A stretch of 64,000 nucleotides of DNA from Anaerolineae bacterium. Lineage in GTDB: Bacteria > Pseudomonadota > Alphaproteobacteria > DSM-16000 > Inquilinaceae. Below are positions 47,357-56,183 of this stretch, piece by piece (position 1 is the first letter of the stretch; each line of letters opens with the position of its first letter). The notes under the pieces were generated by a model. That model saw only the letters and a list, made by a program, of their open reading frames with translations, did not search any database and was not told the DNA's origin. Made by a program: the position numbers and the translations under genes. Location: positions 16,020 through 80,019 of the forward strand of contig JANQQD010000113.1 in the NCBI GenBank assembly GCA_028285185.1, read 5' to 3'.

Positions 47357-48112
47357 TCATCGACCCGTCTGCAGCCAGCGGCGCTCTGTGCCCTCCAGTA
47401 CCAGGCACGTCAACCGGCCCGTGGCATAGGCGCCGGTGTCAATGCCGATGCGATTGGGCTGGACATCCGGACTGTCCTGTATCGAATGGCCATGCACCAC
47501 GACGACGCCGTAGTCTGCGGTCGACGCCAGGAACTCCGGGTTCCCCCAAAGAAGATCGTCTTCGGTCTGGTTGTCGAGGGATCGGGTCGGGTTGATGCCG
47601 GCGTGGGCGAACAGATAATCACCCTCGCGGTGCCACAGCCGTAGCTGCTGGAAGAAATCCCGGTGGGCTGACGGCAAGGCCTCGTAAAACCGCGCCTGGA
47701 TCTCTGCCAGGTGTGGCAGCGGATTCTCGGGCTCCGGCAACGCCACGCCATAGCTCTGCAGTGTCTCCAAGCCCCCGGCATTCAGCCAGCTTCGCCCAGC
47801 GTCCGGATCGGCAAGGAAACCCAGCACCATGCTTTCGTGATTGCCTTTGAGAAAAACGGTCTGGCATTGCGGCAAAGGGTCTGTCGCCAGTCGATCGATG
47901 ACATCGCGGCTGTAGAGACCCCTGTCAAAATAGTCGCCGACAAAGACGACGAGGCTTCGAGCCGAGGGCGCGGCCATAAGATCGGCGGCAATCTCGTCGA
48001 GAAGCGTACTCAGCTCCCTGCTGCTGCCATGAATATCGCCGACGGCATAGACCCGCGTGTCCGCCGGAACCGCTGGCGGCTGACGACGCTTTTTCGACCG
48101 GAACAGCCTCAA
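47357..48112 (-). CDS. PPP-type serine/threonine metallophosphatase
   Basis: 251-residue metallophosphoesterase with motifs in order: VYAVGDIHGSSREL, VVFVGDYFDRGLYS, FLKGNHESMVLGF, and the later YLFAHAGINP and VVVHGHSI. This matches bacterial PrpA/PrpB-like protein phosphatases. TTG 48112 follows a GGGAG and begins RLFRSKKRRQ, the usual short basic N-terminus. The frame is open upstream for another 80 codons without homology. Stand-alone gene. Confidence 0.87.
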   Translation of the reverse strand: MRLFRSKKRRQPPAVPADTRVYAVGDIHGSSRELSTLLDEIAADLMAAPSARSLVVFVGDYFDRGLYSRDVIDRLATDPLPQCQTVFLKGNHESMVLGFLADPDAGRSWLNAGGLETLQSYGVALPEPENPLPHLAEIQARFYEALPSAHRDFFQQLRLWHREGDYLFAHAGINPTRSLDNQTEDDLLWGNPEFLASTADYGVVVVHGHSIQDSPDVQPNRIGIDTGAYATGRLTCLVLEGTERRWLQTGR

Positions 48113-49050
48113 ATCTCCTACTCCCTGCCGGCCAGGCTCGCGGCCGTGCAGATTGTCAAGTCGCTGAATGTCATCTTCCCAAGATAGCTGCCGGGCTGTG
48201 CCGGTGGGTCGGCGCGCCGATTTGCCCCGGACCGGCGCCGAACCGAGCCCCCAATACCATGCGACAAAGTACGGGTCTTCAGAGGAATCCGAGTCCGGCC
48301 TGGGATCGAAACCGGACGCCGAGGAGGGCAAAAGCGGCACGCCGATCCACACTGAAGCCGCGTGTTCATCACCGCAGGTTGGCGGGCAGCGCGAAGCTCA
48401 AGCCGCGCTTCCAGCCACGGCGGCGATTCCCTCGACCGAACTCCCAAGTAGAACCCAACTCCCCGCTCCCTGCCGAAGGGACAGTGATCCAGTATCTGGT
48501 GCGGCGTCGAAGCCTGGGTTGATATTCAATATCTTGTGACTGGTGTCATTGTTGATTGCCACGCCAAGACATAGGCCGAATACACCGTTGCGACGCAACA
48601 TGGGCGCGATTGACGATTCTGGTCTTAAATTGAAGCGGCAGTCAGGGGGCATGGCTATTTGAAATCTCTTGAGAAGCGGTTTAAGTGCTTTTCCATAACG
48701 AGTTATCCGGCAGCGCTCGTCTTATGCCCTGCGCTCAGCGGCGGGCATCTGAAGCCGGAGACCGCTGGCAAGCGGGGCGGGGTCTTTGGGAATTGGTCGA
48801 ACTCACCCTGCGGTTCGTCGCAAACCTCTGTAATTTCAGATATTCTGAGCGCCTTGAGGATCGCCGCACCCTGAATCTGGCGTTCTCGAGGCGTCGGAGG
48901 GAACCGGAAACTCCGGGTTGGCTGAGAGTCTGGGAGATACTTCCAACTCAGCGCTAATGGCGACGACGCACCCTCGCGCTGTTGCGCTCGGGAAACCGAC
49001 CTATCGACCGCCCACTGGGCGCTCGATTGCGCTTCGCGCACCGGCCGGTT
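48113..49050. other. Gene-free stretch between phosphatase and tRNA-Ser
   Basis: About 940 bases. Several open frames occur on both strands, including a long minus-strand one, but it runs across the tRNA gene and rplU and has no motif. Nothing recognisable. Confidence 0.45.
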
Positions 49051-49140
<90 letters not shown>

Positions 49141-49259
49141 GCATCTCCCGGACCGTCGGCCGCTGGCCCGAGGCGCGGGACGATAGCGCAACGCTCTGCA
49201 CCCCCGCAAGCATGGCTGCGCCGAAGTCCGTTCCCGAGGCCGCCTGAGGCGTGCGGTTG

Positions 49260-49287
49260 TTGACAGCGGGATTACAAACCATATAGT
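49260..49287 (+). promoter_or_regulatory. Sigma-70-type promoter for rplU-rpmA
   Basis: -35 TTGACA at 49260-49265, 16-base spacer, -10 TATAGT at 49282-49287. It predicts a transcript start near 49294 and an untranslated leader of about 80 bases before rplU. Confidence 0.8.
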
Positions 49288-49318
49288 GCCCGCTTCTCGT
49301 GATTGGACGGGCGCGCCA

Positions 49319-49347
49319 CCTTGCCGGACGGCGAGGCGGCCCTTTTT
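49319..49347 (+). terminator. Hairpin plus T-run in the rplU leader (possible attenuator)
   Basis: CCTTGCC (49319-49325) pairs with GGCGAGG (49330-49336) across a GGAC loop. A CGGCCC and five T (49343-49347) follow. It lies between the promoter and rplU, so it could reduce read-through or be part of ribosomal autoregulation. Confidence 0.5.
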
Positions 49348-49374
49348 CGTGTCTTCGAACAGAGACGGTTCGTG

Positions 49375-49698
49375 ATGTCTACCTTTGCAGTGGTGCGTAC
49401 CGGCGGTAAGCAGTACCGGGTCGCCAAAGACGACGTGATCGAGGTCGAGCGGCTGGACGGCGACCCGGGCAGCGCTCTGGCGCTGGATCAGGTGCTGATG
49501 GTCGGCGGCGGCGGGGCGGCGCAGATTGGCACTCCGCTGGTCGATGGCGCCAGCGTGACGGCGGAAGTCGTTGCCCAGACTCGCGGCGACAAGATCGTCG
49601 TCTTCAAGAAGAAGCGGCGCAAGAAGTACCAGCGCACCAAGGGGCACCGGCAGGAGCTGACGGTGCTGAAGATCACCGAGATCGCAGCCGGCGCGTAA
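49375..49698 (+). CDS. rplU: 50S ribosomal protein L21
   Basis: 107-residue ribosomal protein. ATG 49375 gives the normal N-terminus [35 protein letters not shown] is the rRNA-binding basic block. Followed by rpmA in the usual order. The frame is open upstream, but the earlier start has no homology and lies within the leader. Confidence 0.97.
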   Translation: MSTFAVVRTGGKQYRVAKDDVIEVERLDGDPGSALALDQVLMVGGGGAAQIGTPLVDGASVTAEVVAQTRGDKIVVFKKKRRKKYQRTKGHRQELTVLKITEIAAGA

Positions 49699-49737
49699 GA
49701 GCGCCGCAGCACACTGAAGATTTGAGGAGATCCGGCC

Positions 49738-50010
49738 ATGGCGCATAAGAAGGCAGGCGGCTCATCGCGCAACGGGCGAGATTCCATCGGTCGGCGTCTC
49801 GGCGTGAAGAAGTTCGGCGGCCAGACGGTCCAGGCCGGCAACATCATCGTCCGCCAGCGCGGCACGAAGTTTCATCCGGGCCATCATGTCGGCATCGGCA
49901 AGGACCACACGCTGTTCGCTCTGGTCGACGGCAATGTGCAGTTCGGCCAGTCGCGCGGCCGCAGCACGGTGAATGTCGTGCCGGCGGCCGCTGGCGAGGC
50001 TGCAGAGTAG
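49738..50010 (+). CDS. rpmA: 50S ribosomal protein L27
   Basis: 90-residue ribosomal protein beginning [20 protein letters not shown], with the N-terminal tail that reaches the peptidyl-transferase centre intact from Met1 (no processed extension). GAGGAG precedes the start by about ten bases. Co-transcribed with rplU. The often adjacent obg gene is not present next to it. Confidence 0.97.
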   Translation: MAHKKAGGSSRNGRDSIGRRLGVKKFGGQTVQAGNIIVRQRGTKFHPGHHVGIGKDHTLFALVDGNVQFGQSRGRSTVNVVPAAAGEAAE

Positions 50011-50017
50011 GCGCCGC

Positions 50018-50389
50018 CTATCTCGGCTTGCCGCCTGAACCCGGGCCCGGGCCGCTGCGCCCGAAGCCATCCACCACCCGTGTTACCATGGTGTCGACAG
50101 AGTCGATGTCGGCCCCGGCACCCGTGATCACGGCGATGCCCCGGTCGATGACGCAGTAGACAGCATAGAGCTCATCTTGCACCGGATGCTCGCCCCAAGC
50201 GGCAGAGGCCGTGCGGTCGAGCACCGTCAGTCCGTTGCTCCTCAGCGTCGCTTCGCCGGCGGCCACGCATGCGTCCAGGTTCGTGATCGACCCAAGCTCG
50301 ATCCAGTTCATGGACATCGACACCGCAGAGGCTGGTGCCTGCCACGCCAAAACGGCAACACCCGCCAGAACCGCTGCCCTGATCACCAT
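50018..50389 (-). CDS. Small exported protein of unknown function
   Basis: 123 residues. ATG 50389 follows a GGAG and gives a signal peptide, MVIRAAVLAGVAVLAWQAPA, with cleavage near ASA. The mature part has two Cys (NLDACVAAGEA, YAVYCVIDRGI) that may form a disulfide. Convergent with rpmA, eight bases from its stop. No family recognised. Confidence 0.65.
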   Translation of the reverse strand: MVIRAAVLAGVAVLAWQAPASAVSMSMNWIELGSITNLDACVAAGEATLRSNGLTVLDRTASAAWGEHPVQDELYAVYCVIDRGIAVITGAGADIDSVDTMVTRVVDGFGRSGPGPGSGGKPR

Positions 50390-50588
50390 ATTCTCCGCCC
50401 CCCGAAACTGTTGATTGGATCCGCCTTCACCCAGGCTCTGAAGGTCCAGCCTAAGGTGCAATCCGGGGCCAGACAATGGCGTCTCTTATGCAAATGCGGC
50501 TGCAAATGCGGCGCCATGAACCGCAGGGCCGCCCCATTTGCCATCGCCGAGCCCGGCAGCCTCCCGATCCGGCGGCCACGGGGTGCCA

Positions 50589-51512
50589 TTAGTCGTCGAT
50601 GATCAGCGTGCCCGCCCCCAACTCGACGAAAATCTCCAACAGCACGACATGGGGTATGCGGCCGTCCAGGATGACGGCGCCTTCGACCCCGTGCTCGACC
50701 GCGGCCACGCACGTTTCGACCTTCGGGATCATGCCGCCGCGAATCGTTCCGTCGGCGATCATGGCGCGCGCTTCGGCGGGCGAAAGCTGCTGCACCAGCT
50801 TGCCGTCGCGGTCCAGCACGCCGGCGACGTCCGTCAGCAGGAACAGCCGGCTTGCATGCAGGGCTCCGGCCACGGCGCCGGCCGCCGTGTCGGCATTGAC
50901 GTTGTAGGTCTGGCCGTGGTCGCCCACGCCGATCGGGGCGATCACGGGGATGAACGGGCTTTCCTCGAAAGTCTCGAGAATCTCCGGATTGATCGCCGAT
51001 GGCTCACCCACGAAGCCGAGATCCAGGATCTTCTCGATATTGCTGTCCGGATCGCGGCGCGTGCGCCTGAGCTTGCGCGCCGTCAGCAGATGGCCGTCCT
51101 TGCCCGACAGGCCGATCGCCTTGCCGCCCACATCCTGGATCGCCGAGACGATGGACTTGTTGATGGAGCCGGATAGCACCATCTCCACGATGTCCACCGT
51201 CTCCCGGTCGGTGACGCGCAGGCCGTCCACGAATTCCGACTTCACCCGCAGCCGTTCCAGCATCCGGCCGATCTGCGGGCCGCCGCCATGGACGACCACC
51301 GGGTTTATCCCGACCTGCTTCAGAAGCACCACATCGCGGGCGAATTCGCGCGCCAGCTCCACATCCCCCATGGCGTGGCCGCCATATTTGACCACGAAGG
51401 TGGCACCCGAATAGCGCCGCATATAGGGCAGCGCCTCTGACAGCGTATGGGCCTTTTCCAGCCATTCGGCGTTGATGTTGGCGCCGGTCCTGAGCGGGGG
51501 AACGTCGGTCAT
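50589..51512 (-). CDS. argB: Acetylglutamate kinase
   Basis: Phosphorylates N-acetylglutamate in arginine synthesis. Conserved segments: [13 protein letters not shown] (ATP-binding Lys-Tyr-Gly-Gly), [14 protein letters not shown] (substrate), and the C-terminal [20 protein letters not shown], which with the N-terminal extension is typical of arginine-regulated forms. Length, 307 aa, is normal. It follows engB in the transcription direction, as in many Alphaproteobacteria. Confidence 0.95.
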   Translation of the reverse strand: MTDVPPLRTGANINAEWLEKAHTLSEALPYMRRYSGATFVVKYGGHAMGDVELAREFARDVVLLKQVGINPVVVHGGGPQIGRMLERLRVKSEFVDGLRVTDRETVDIVEMVLSGSINKSIVSAIQDVGGKAIGLSGKDGHLLTARKLRRTRRDPDSNIEKILDLGFVGEPSAINPEILETFEESPFIPVIAPIGVGDHGQTYNVNADTAAGAVAGALHASRLFLLTDVAGVLDRDGKLVQQLSPAEARAMIADGTIRGGMIPKVETCVAAVEHGVEGAVILDGRIPHVVLLEIFVELGAGTLIIDD

Positions 51513-51551
51513 GGGCTTCGTACACGGGGGTACCGGGAAGTTGGCGGGACT

Positions 51552-52214
51552 CTAGGCCATATCCCGGTCCGTCGCCAGCGCGGCGAGACCCGCTCTGAGC
51601 TCGGCGATGCCATCCCCCTTGAGCGCGCTGGTGGCAAGTACCTCGGGAAAGGCGGCGGGATGCCGCTTCAGCGCCGCTTCGATGGCAGCGATGCGGTCTG
51701 CCAGGTCGGCTGCGGCCATCTTGTCGGCCTTGGTCAACACGATCTGATAGGCCACGGCGCTGCCATCCAGCAGCGTCATCATCTCAACATCCATGTCCTT
51801 AAGGCCGTGGCGGGCGTCGATTAGGACACAGGCCCGCGCCAGCGTGGAGCGTCCGCGCAGATAGGCCTTCAACAGCGTGGTCCACGCGGCCGACTGGGTC
51901 TTCGACACCTTGGCATAGCCATAGCCTGGAAGATCCACGAGCAGCAGCCGGCCCGCGAGGTCGAAAAAGTTCAGCTGCTGCGTGCGGCCGGGCGTGTTTG
52001 AGGTGCGCGCCAGGGTCGAGCGGCTGGTCAGCGCGTTGACCAGGCTCGACTTCCCGACATTGGACCGGCCTGAAAAGGCGACTTCCGGCAGGCTCAAGGG
52101 TGGCAGCCGGTCGATCGAGGCCGCGCCGGCAACGAACCGGCAGTCCTGCGCAAAGAGATAGCGGCCGGCCTCGATCGCGGCGTCGTCCTGCGCCGCTGTC
52201 GCGTCTGCAGACAA
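51552..52214 (-). CDS. engB: Ribosome biogenesis GTP-binding protein EngB (YihA/YsxC)
   Basis: TRAFAC-class GTPase for large-subunit assembly. G1 SGRSNVGKSSLVNAL, G2-region TSNTPGRTQQLNFF, G3 VDLPGYGYAKVSK, G4 VLTKADKM are all present. 220 aa with a short N-terminal extension. It begins three bases after yidC ends, so it is clearly in the same operon. Confidence 0.95.
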   Translation of the reverse strand: MSADATAAQDDAAIEAGRYLFAQDCRFVAGAASIDRLPPLSLPEVAFSGRSNVGKSSLVNALTSRSTLARTSNTPGRTQQLNFFDLAGRLLLVDLPGYGYAKVSKTQSAAWTTLLKAYLRGRSTLARACVLIDARHGLKDMDVEMMTLLDGSAVAYQIVLTKADKMAAADLADRIAAIEAALKRHPAAFPEVLATSALKGDGIAELRAGLAALATDRDMA

Positions 52215-52217
52215 GAG

Positions 52218-54236
52218 CTAGCGCCGGCGTGGCGGCCGGCGGCCTCTGCGGGGCTGCGACGGCTTGGGTGCGGCGCCGCCAGCGCGGGCTGCTGCAGCCC
52301 GCCGGCGCGATGCCGCGCTGCCGCCCGCATCTGCGGCCGGCCGAGCCGGCTTCGCGTCTTCGGCTTCAACTTCCGCCTCTTCCTCATCCTCTTCGGATGG
52401 CTGTTCGCCTTTGCCGGAGGAACGTGCCTGCTTGCGCGTTGCCGATGGCGGCGCGTGCGGCGTGGTAACCATCCCGCCGCCGATCTTCACGCCCATGCGC
52501 CGCATGATCACCCATTGCTGTAGGATCGACAGTGCGTTGTTCCAGGCCCAATAGATCACCAGACCCGCCGGGAAATTGGCCAGCAGGAAGGTGAAGACGA
52601 TCGGCAGCGCCATGAAGATCTTCTGCTGCAGCGGATCGGTGGGCGGCGGGTTCAGCTTCTGCTGGAGGAACATCGTGATGCCCATGATCAAGGGCCAGAT
52701 GCCGATGCTCAGGAACGTCGGCGGATCCCACGGGATCAGGCCGAACAGGTTGAACAGGCTGGTGGGGTCGGGTGCGGAAAGATCCTGGATCCAGCCGAAG
52801 AACGGGGCGTGGCGCATCTCGATGGTGACGAACAGCACCTTGTAGAGCGCAAAGAACACCGGGATCTGGATGAGGATCGGCAAGCAGCCCGATGCGGGGT
52901 TGACCTTTTCCCGCTTGTACAGCCCCATCATCTCCATGTTCATCTGCTGGCGGTCTTCCTTGAACCGCTCGCGGATCTTCATCATCTCAGGCTGCAGCGC
53001 TTTCATCTTCGACATGGCCTTGTAGGATTTGTTGGCCAGCGGGAAGAACAAGAGCTTGATGAAGACCGTGAAGATCAGGATGGCGACACCGAAGTTGCCG
53101 ACCAGGCCATAGATGAAATCGATCGCATAGAAGAACGGCTTGGTAAGGAAGTAGAACCAGCCGAAGTCGATGGTCAGGTCGAAGTTCTCGATATTGTACG
53201 TGTCGGCATAGCCGTCGATGATATCCACGACCTTGGCGCCCGCGAAGAGGCGCAACGTGACCTCTGCAGATTGACCCGGCACGATCGTTTCCGGCGGGGC
53301 GGCGAAGGCAGAAATGAACCGCTCGTACGCGCCTGACTGGCCGTACGAGAATTGGGCATCGATCGTTGTTTCCTGGTCCGGAACGAGCGCCATAAGCCAG
53401 TATTTGTCGGTGAATCCGAGCCAGCCGCCGGTGGTCTCATGGGCGATCACCCCATCATCGACGATGTCGTCGTAGCTGTACTCTTCCAGTGTGCCCTCGA
53501 AGACACCGTACGGACCTTCGTGCAGGATGAAGAAGCCCAACGTCTCCGGCTCGCCGAAGCGCAGGATCCGACCATAGGGCCTGAGATTGACCGTGCTCTC
53601 GCTGGAATTCACCACGCGCTGGGTGATCGTGAACATGTAGTCGGCATCGACCGCGACCTCCATCTCGAAGGTCAGGCCTTCGCCGTTGTCCCAGGTCAGG
53701 GTAACCGGCGTCTCGGGTGTCAGTTCGGCCCGCGGATCGGTCACCTGCCAAGGCGTTTCCAGGTCGGGAACGGCCACCCCTTCGGCCCCCGACCAGCCGA
53801 AGTCGGTGTAGTAGGGATGCGGCGCCTGCCGCGGGGACAAGAGCTCGATGAACGGGCTCTCCGGATCGACGGTTTCCTGGTAGTCCAGAAGCGTTAGATC
53901 ATCCAGCCGGGCGCCGCTCAACAGCAGCGAACCGGTAAGCCGGGGCGTGGCGATCGTGATCCGGTCGGCCGCATCGGCAGAGATGGCCGCCTCCCGGTCG
54001 ACGGCAACGCCTGAAGCGACATCACCCGGTATCGTCAGCGGATCGCCGGGCAGCCCCTCCACCCCGCCGGGAACACCGGCGACATCGGCTGTGGCCTCCT
54101 CGCCCGTGACCGTCGTCTCGACGCCATCGACGACGGCCTGCTCATCGGGCGGCGGCGGGGCGAAGAACACCTGGAAGGCGATGAGAATCCCGATCGATAG
54201 AACGACCGCCAGAATGAGGTTCTTCTGGTCCTGCAT
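52218..54236 (-). CDS. yidC: Membrane protein insertase YidC
   Basis: 672-residue Oxa1/YidC insertase. First membrane helix near the N-terminus (LILAVVLSIGILIAFQVFFA), then the periplasmic beta-domain (about 80-370), and the five-helix core with FTVFIKLLFFPLANKSYKAM, SGCLPILIQIPVFFALYKVL and PLIMGITMFLQQKLNPPPTD. The C-terminal tail (about 600-672) is unusually long, first acidic then Arg/Pro-rich, which may contact ribosomes. Position between yidD/rnpA/rpmH and engB is the conserved one. Confidence 0.96.
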   Translation of the reverse strand: MQDQKNLILAVVLSIGILIAFQVFFAPPPPDEQAVVDGVETTVTGEEATADVAGVPGGVEGLPGDPLTIPGDVASGVAVDREAAISADAADRITIATPRLTGSLLLSGARLDDLTLLDYQETVDPESPFIELLSPRQAPHPYYTDFGWSGAEGVAVPDLETPWQVTDPRAELTPETPVTLTWDNGEGLTFEMEVAVDADYMFTITQRVVNSSESTVNLRPYGRILRFGEPETLGFFILHEGPYGVFEGTLEEYSYDDIVDDGVIAHETTGGWLGFTDKYWLMALVPDQETTIDAQFSYGQSGAYERFISAFAAPPETIVPGQSAEVTLRLFAGAKVVDIIDGYADTYNIENFDLTIDFGWFYFLTKPFFYAIDFIYGLVGNFGVAILIFTVFIKLLFFPLANKSYKAMSKMKALQPEMMKIRERFKEDRQQMNMEMMGLYKREKVNPASGCLPILIQIPVFFALYKVLFVTIEMRHAPFFGWIQDLSAPDPTSLFNLFGLIPWDPPTFLSIGIWPLIMGITMFLQQKLNPPPTDPLQQKIFMALPIVFTFLLANFPAGLVIYWAWNNALSILQQWVIMRRMGVKIGGGMVTTPHAPPSATRKQARSSGKGEQPSEEDEEEAEVEAEDAKPARPAADAGGSAASRRRAAAARAGGAAPKPSQPRRGRRPPRRR

Positions 54237-54291
54237 ATTGAGGACGGGCTCCTGGGAAACGGGTCAGGCCGAAGGATCGCTAGGCTCGGCC

Positions 54292-54528
54292 TCAGCGCTT
54301 CGCCTCGACCGGTGGAACGGGATCGTACCCCTGACCACCCCACGGGTGGCAGCGTGCGAGGCGACGCAGGGTAATCCAGGCACCACGGCCAGCGCCATGG
54401 CGATCGATCGCCTCCAGCGCAAATTCCGAGCATGTCGGCTGAAACCGGCAAGAACGGCCGATCAGCGCCGACAGTGAGTACCGGTAGGCCAGCACGCACC
54501 CCTTCAGCGCCGCGGCGACCGGGCGCAT
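54292..54528 (-). CDS. yidD: Membrane protein insertion efficiency factor YidD
   Basis: 78 residues with the Cys-containing signature CRFQPTCSEFALEAIDRHG and LARCHPWGGQGYDPVPP. Its ATG overlaps the rnpA stop by one base. Assists YidC-dependent insertion. Slightly short relative to some members but complete. Confidence 0.95.
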   Translation of the reverse strand: MRPVAAALKGCVLAYRYSLSALIGRSCRFQPTCSEFALEAIDRHGAGRGAWITLRRLARCHPWGGQGYDPVPPVEAKR

Positions 54529-54962
54529 CAGCCCGGCCTCGCAACGCGTTTCAGCGCGCGCAGAAGATCCTGTCGCAGGTCAGCGAAAGGCCGATGGACG
54601 GTCTCCCGTCGGGCGATCAGCACGTAGTCATGCCCATCGCAACCATGCACCGACAGGATTTCCGCGGCCAGCGCACGCAGTCGCCGCTTTGCCCGGTTGC
54701 GCTCCACGGCGCCGCCGACCTTGCGGCTCGCCGTAAACCCGACGCGCATAGCAGCCGCAGGTGGTGTGCTCCCACCAGCCACTGACCGGGACGGTGTCAC
54801 GGATCTCTGCCACGCCTGCAGCACCAATCCGGGCGTCGCCGCACGGCGGCCACGCGATGCCACGGCAAGAAACTCCGGCCGGCGCGTAAGACGCAGCAGG
54901 CCGCGACGCCCTGGTTGGCGCCCCGGTGCCTCGGCCTGGGCAAGCCGGTCCATCAGCGGCAT
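54528..54962 (-). CDS. rnpA: Ribonuclease P protein component
   Basis: 144 aa. RRPEFLAVASRGRRAATPGL and the RNA-binding signature VERNRAKRRLRALAAEIL identify the RNase P protein, needed for 5' maturation of tRNA. The N-terminal 20 residues (before LLRLTRRPEF) are longer than usual; an internal start is possible. Located directly after rpmH as is almost universal. Confidence 0.94.
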   Translation of the reverse strand: MPLMDRLAQAEAPGRQPGRRGLLRLTRRPEFLAVASRGRRAATPGLVLQAWQRSVTPSRSVAGGSTPPAAAMRVGFTASRKVGGAVERNRAKRRLRALAAEILSVHGCDGHDYVLIARRETVHRPFADLRQDLLRALKRVARPG

Positions 54963-54969
54963 CCGCCGA

Positions 54970-55104
54970 TCAGGCGCTCAGTCGCTTCCGACCTTTCGCG
55001 CGGCGGTTGGCCAGCACACGCCGGCCGGCTACGGTGGACATGCGGGCGCGGAAGCCATGGCGGCGTTTGCGCACGAGCTTACTGGGCTGATAAGTGCGCT
55101 TCAC
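54970..55104 (-). CDS. rpmH: 50S ribosomal protein L34
   Basis: 44-residue ribosomal protein, too short for ordinary ORF cut-offs. The GTG start at 55104 reads [20 protein letters not shown], then [20 protein letters not shown], an exact L34 pattern. A GGAGAG lies five bases upstream. First gene of the operon to argB. Confidence 0.97.
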   Translation of the reverse strand: MKRTYQPSKLVRKRRHGFRARMSTVAGRRVLANRRAKGRKRLSA

Positions 55105-55152
55105 GACACTCTCCGCTCGTATTAGTTGTCATACTGGATCACAAAGAGCAGG

Positions 55153-55182
55153 TCTATAGGCGCTTCGCCCACAAGGTGTCAA
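55153..55182 (-). promoter_or_regulatory. Sigma-70-type promoter of the rpmH operon
   Basis: On the minus strand, TTGACA (55182-55177), an 18-base spacer, and TATAGA (55158-55153). Predicted start near 55146, about 40 bases before the rpmH start. Confidence 0.78.
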
Positions 55183-55237
55183 CGGCCGGAGCTTATCGAA
55201 ACGGGCCGGGGCCGTCGATTGTCCGTCACTGCGGCCC

Positions 55238-56122
55238 TCACCGACGGAAGAGGACGCGGCTGCCGCTGTTGCCCCGGCCCGGCTGGCGGCTGGTGCACTC
55301 GGCCGTGCCGTTCGGCACGCGCCGGCAGTCGAGCACGCGTCGGAAGATGCGGAACTGGTTCTCGCACACCACGTCCGACCGGTCGTTGATCAAGAGGCGG
55401 CGGCCGGAGAAATCCGCCTGCACCGGCGCGCTGCAGGTGACGCCGTTGTCGAACACCATGGTCTGGCGGCCGCCGCCATTGGGCTCGAAGCACATGGTCC
55501 AGGCCCGCACGCCCGTGACCCGGCCGGTGTCGATATCCTGCAGCCTGTAGTCGGAGATCAGGTCCCAGCAACCTTCTAGGAATGAGACGTCCTGATCATT
55601 CCATGCCTGTTCGGGGATGTCCGGTGGCGGCTCGGGTGCAGGCGGCGGGGGTGGGGGCTCCGGGCGCGGTGGCGGCGGCGGCCGCCGATCGGGCAGCGGC
55701 GCCTCCGGGCTCGGTGGCGGTGCTGGCTCTTCCGGTGGCGGTTCGGGCGCCGGTTCCGGCTCAGGCGGCGGTTCGGGGGGTGGAGACGGGGCTTCTGCCA
55801 CCTGAATGGGCGGATCGGCCTGCCGCGGCGCCGGACAGTCTGGTGCTGCGGCCAGATGCAGGCGCAAGTCATCGAGCCGCCGCCGCAGCGCCGCTTCACG
55901 CGCCCGTTCCTCATCCAGCCTGGATGCGCCGGGCGGTGCGACAATTGCCGGCGCGGGGCAAAACGTCACAAGCGGGCCACCGCCCCAAGGCAGACCAATG
56001 CCGCAGGCGGCCGTAACCGCCAGGCCGGTCGCCCCGAGGACGAGCGCAAGACCCGCCCAGAGGCCCATGGCTGCCGAGCGCCGGTCCCGTTTCGGCTGGT
56101 TGCTGGTATCGTCGCGGCTCAA
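55238..56122 (-). CDS. Membrane-anchored proline-rich protein of unknown function
   Basis: 294 aa. After a basic cytoplasmic head (QPKRDRRSAAM) comes one membrane helix (GLWAGLALVLGATGLAVTAA). A coiled segment (about 68-90), about 90 residues of Pro/Glu-rich linker, and a C-terminal globular domain of about 115 residues follow. That domain starts VSFLEGCWDLISDYRLQDID and contains four more Cys (VTCSAPVQADFSGRRLLIND). The Cys/Trp pattern resembles C-terminal domains of SrfA-like proteins, but I do not assign it. Next to another single-span, acidic-linker protein. Confidence 0.68.
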   Translation of the reverse strand: MSRDDTSNQPKRDRRSAAMGLWAGLALVLGATGLAVTAACGIGLPWGGGPLVTFCPAPAIVAPPGASRLDEERAREAALRRRLDDLRLHLAAAPDCPAPRQADPPIQVAEAPSPPPEPPPEPEPAPEPPPEEPAPPPSPEAPLPDRRPPPPPRPEPPPPPPAPEPPPDIPEQAWNDQDVSFLEGCWDLISDYRLQDIDTGRVTGVRAWTMCFEPNGGGRQTMVFDNGVTCSAPVQADFSGRRLLINDRSDVVCENQFRIFRRVLDCRRVPNGTAECTSRQPGRGNSGSRVLFRR

Positions 56123-56183
56123 CGCTGCACCGGCTGACCGACAGCCGGCAGCGCCCTCAACCCTCTCGACGCTCGGCTATCGC

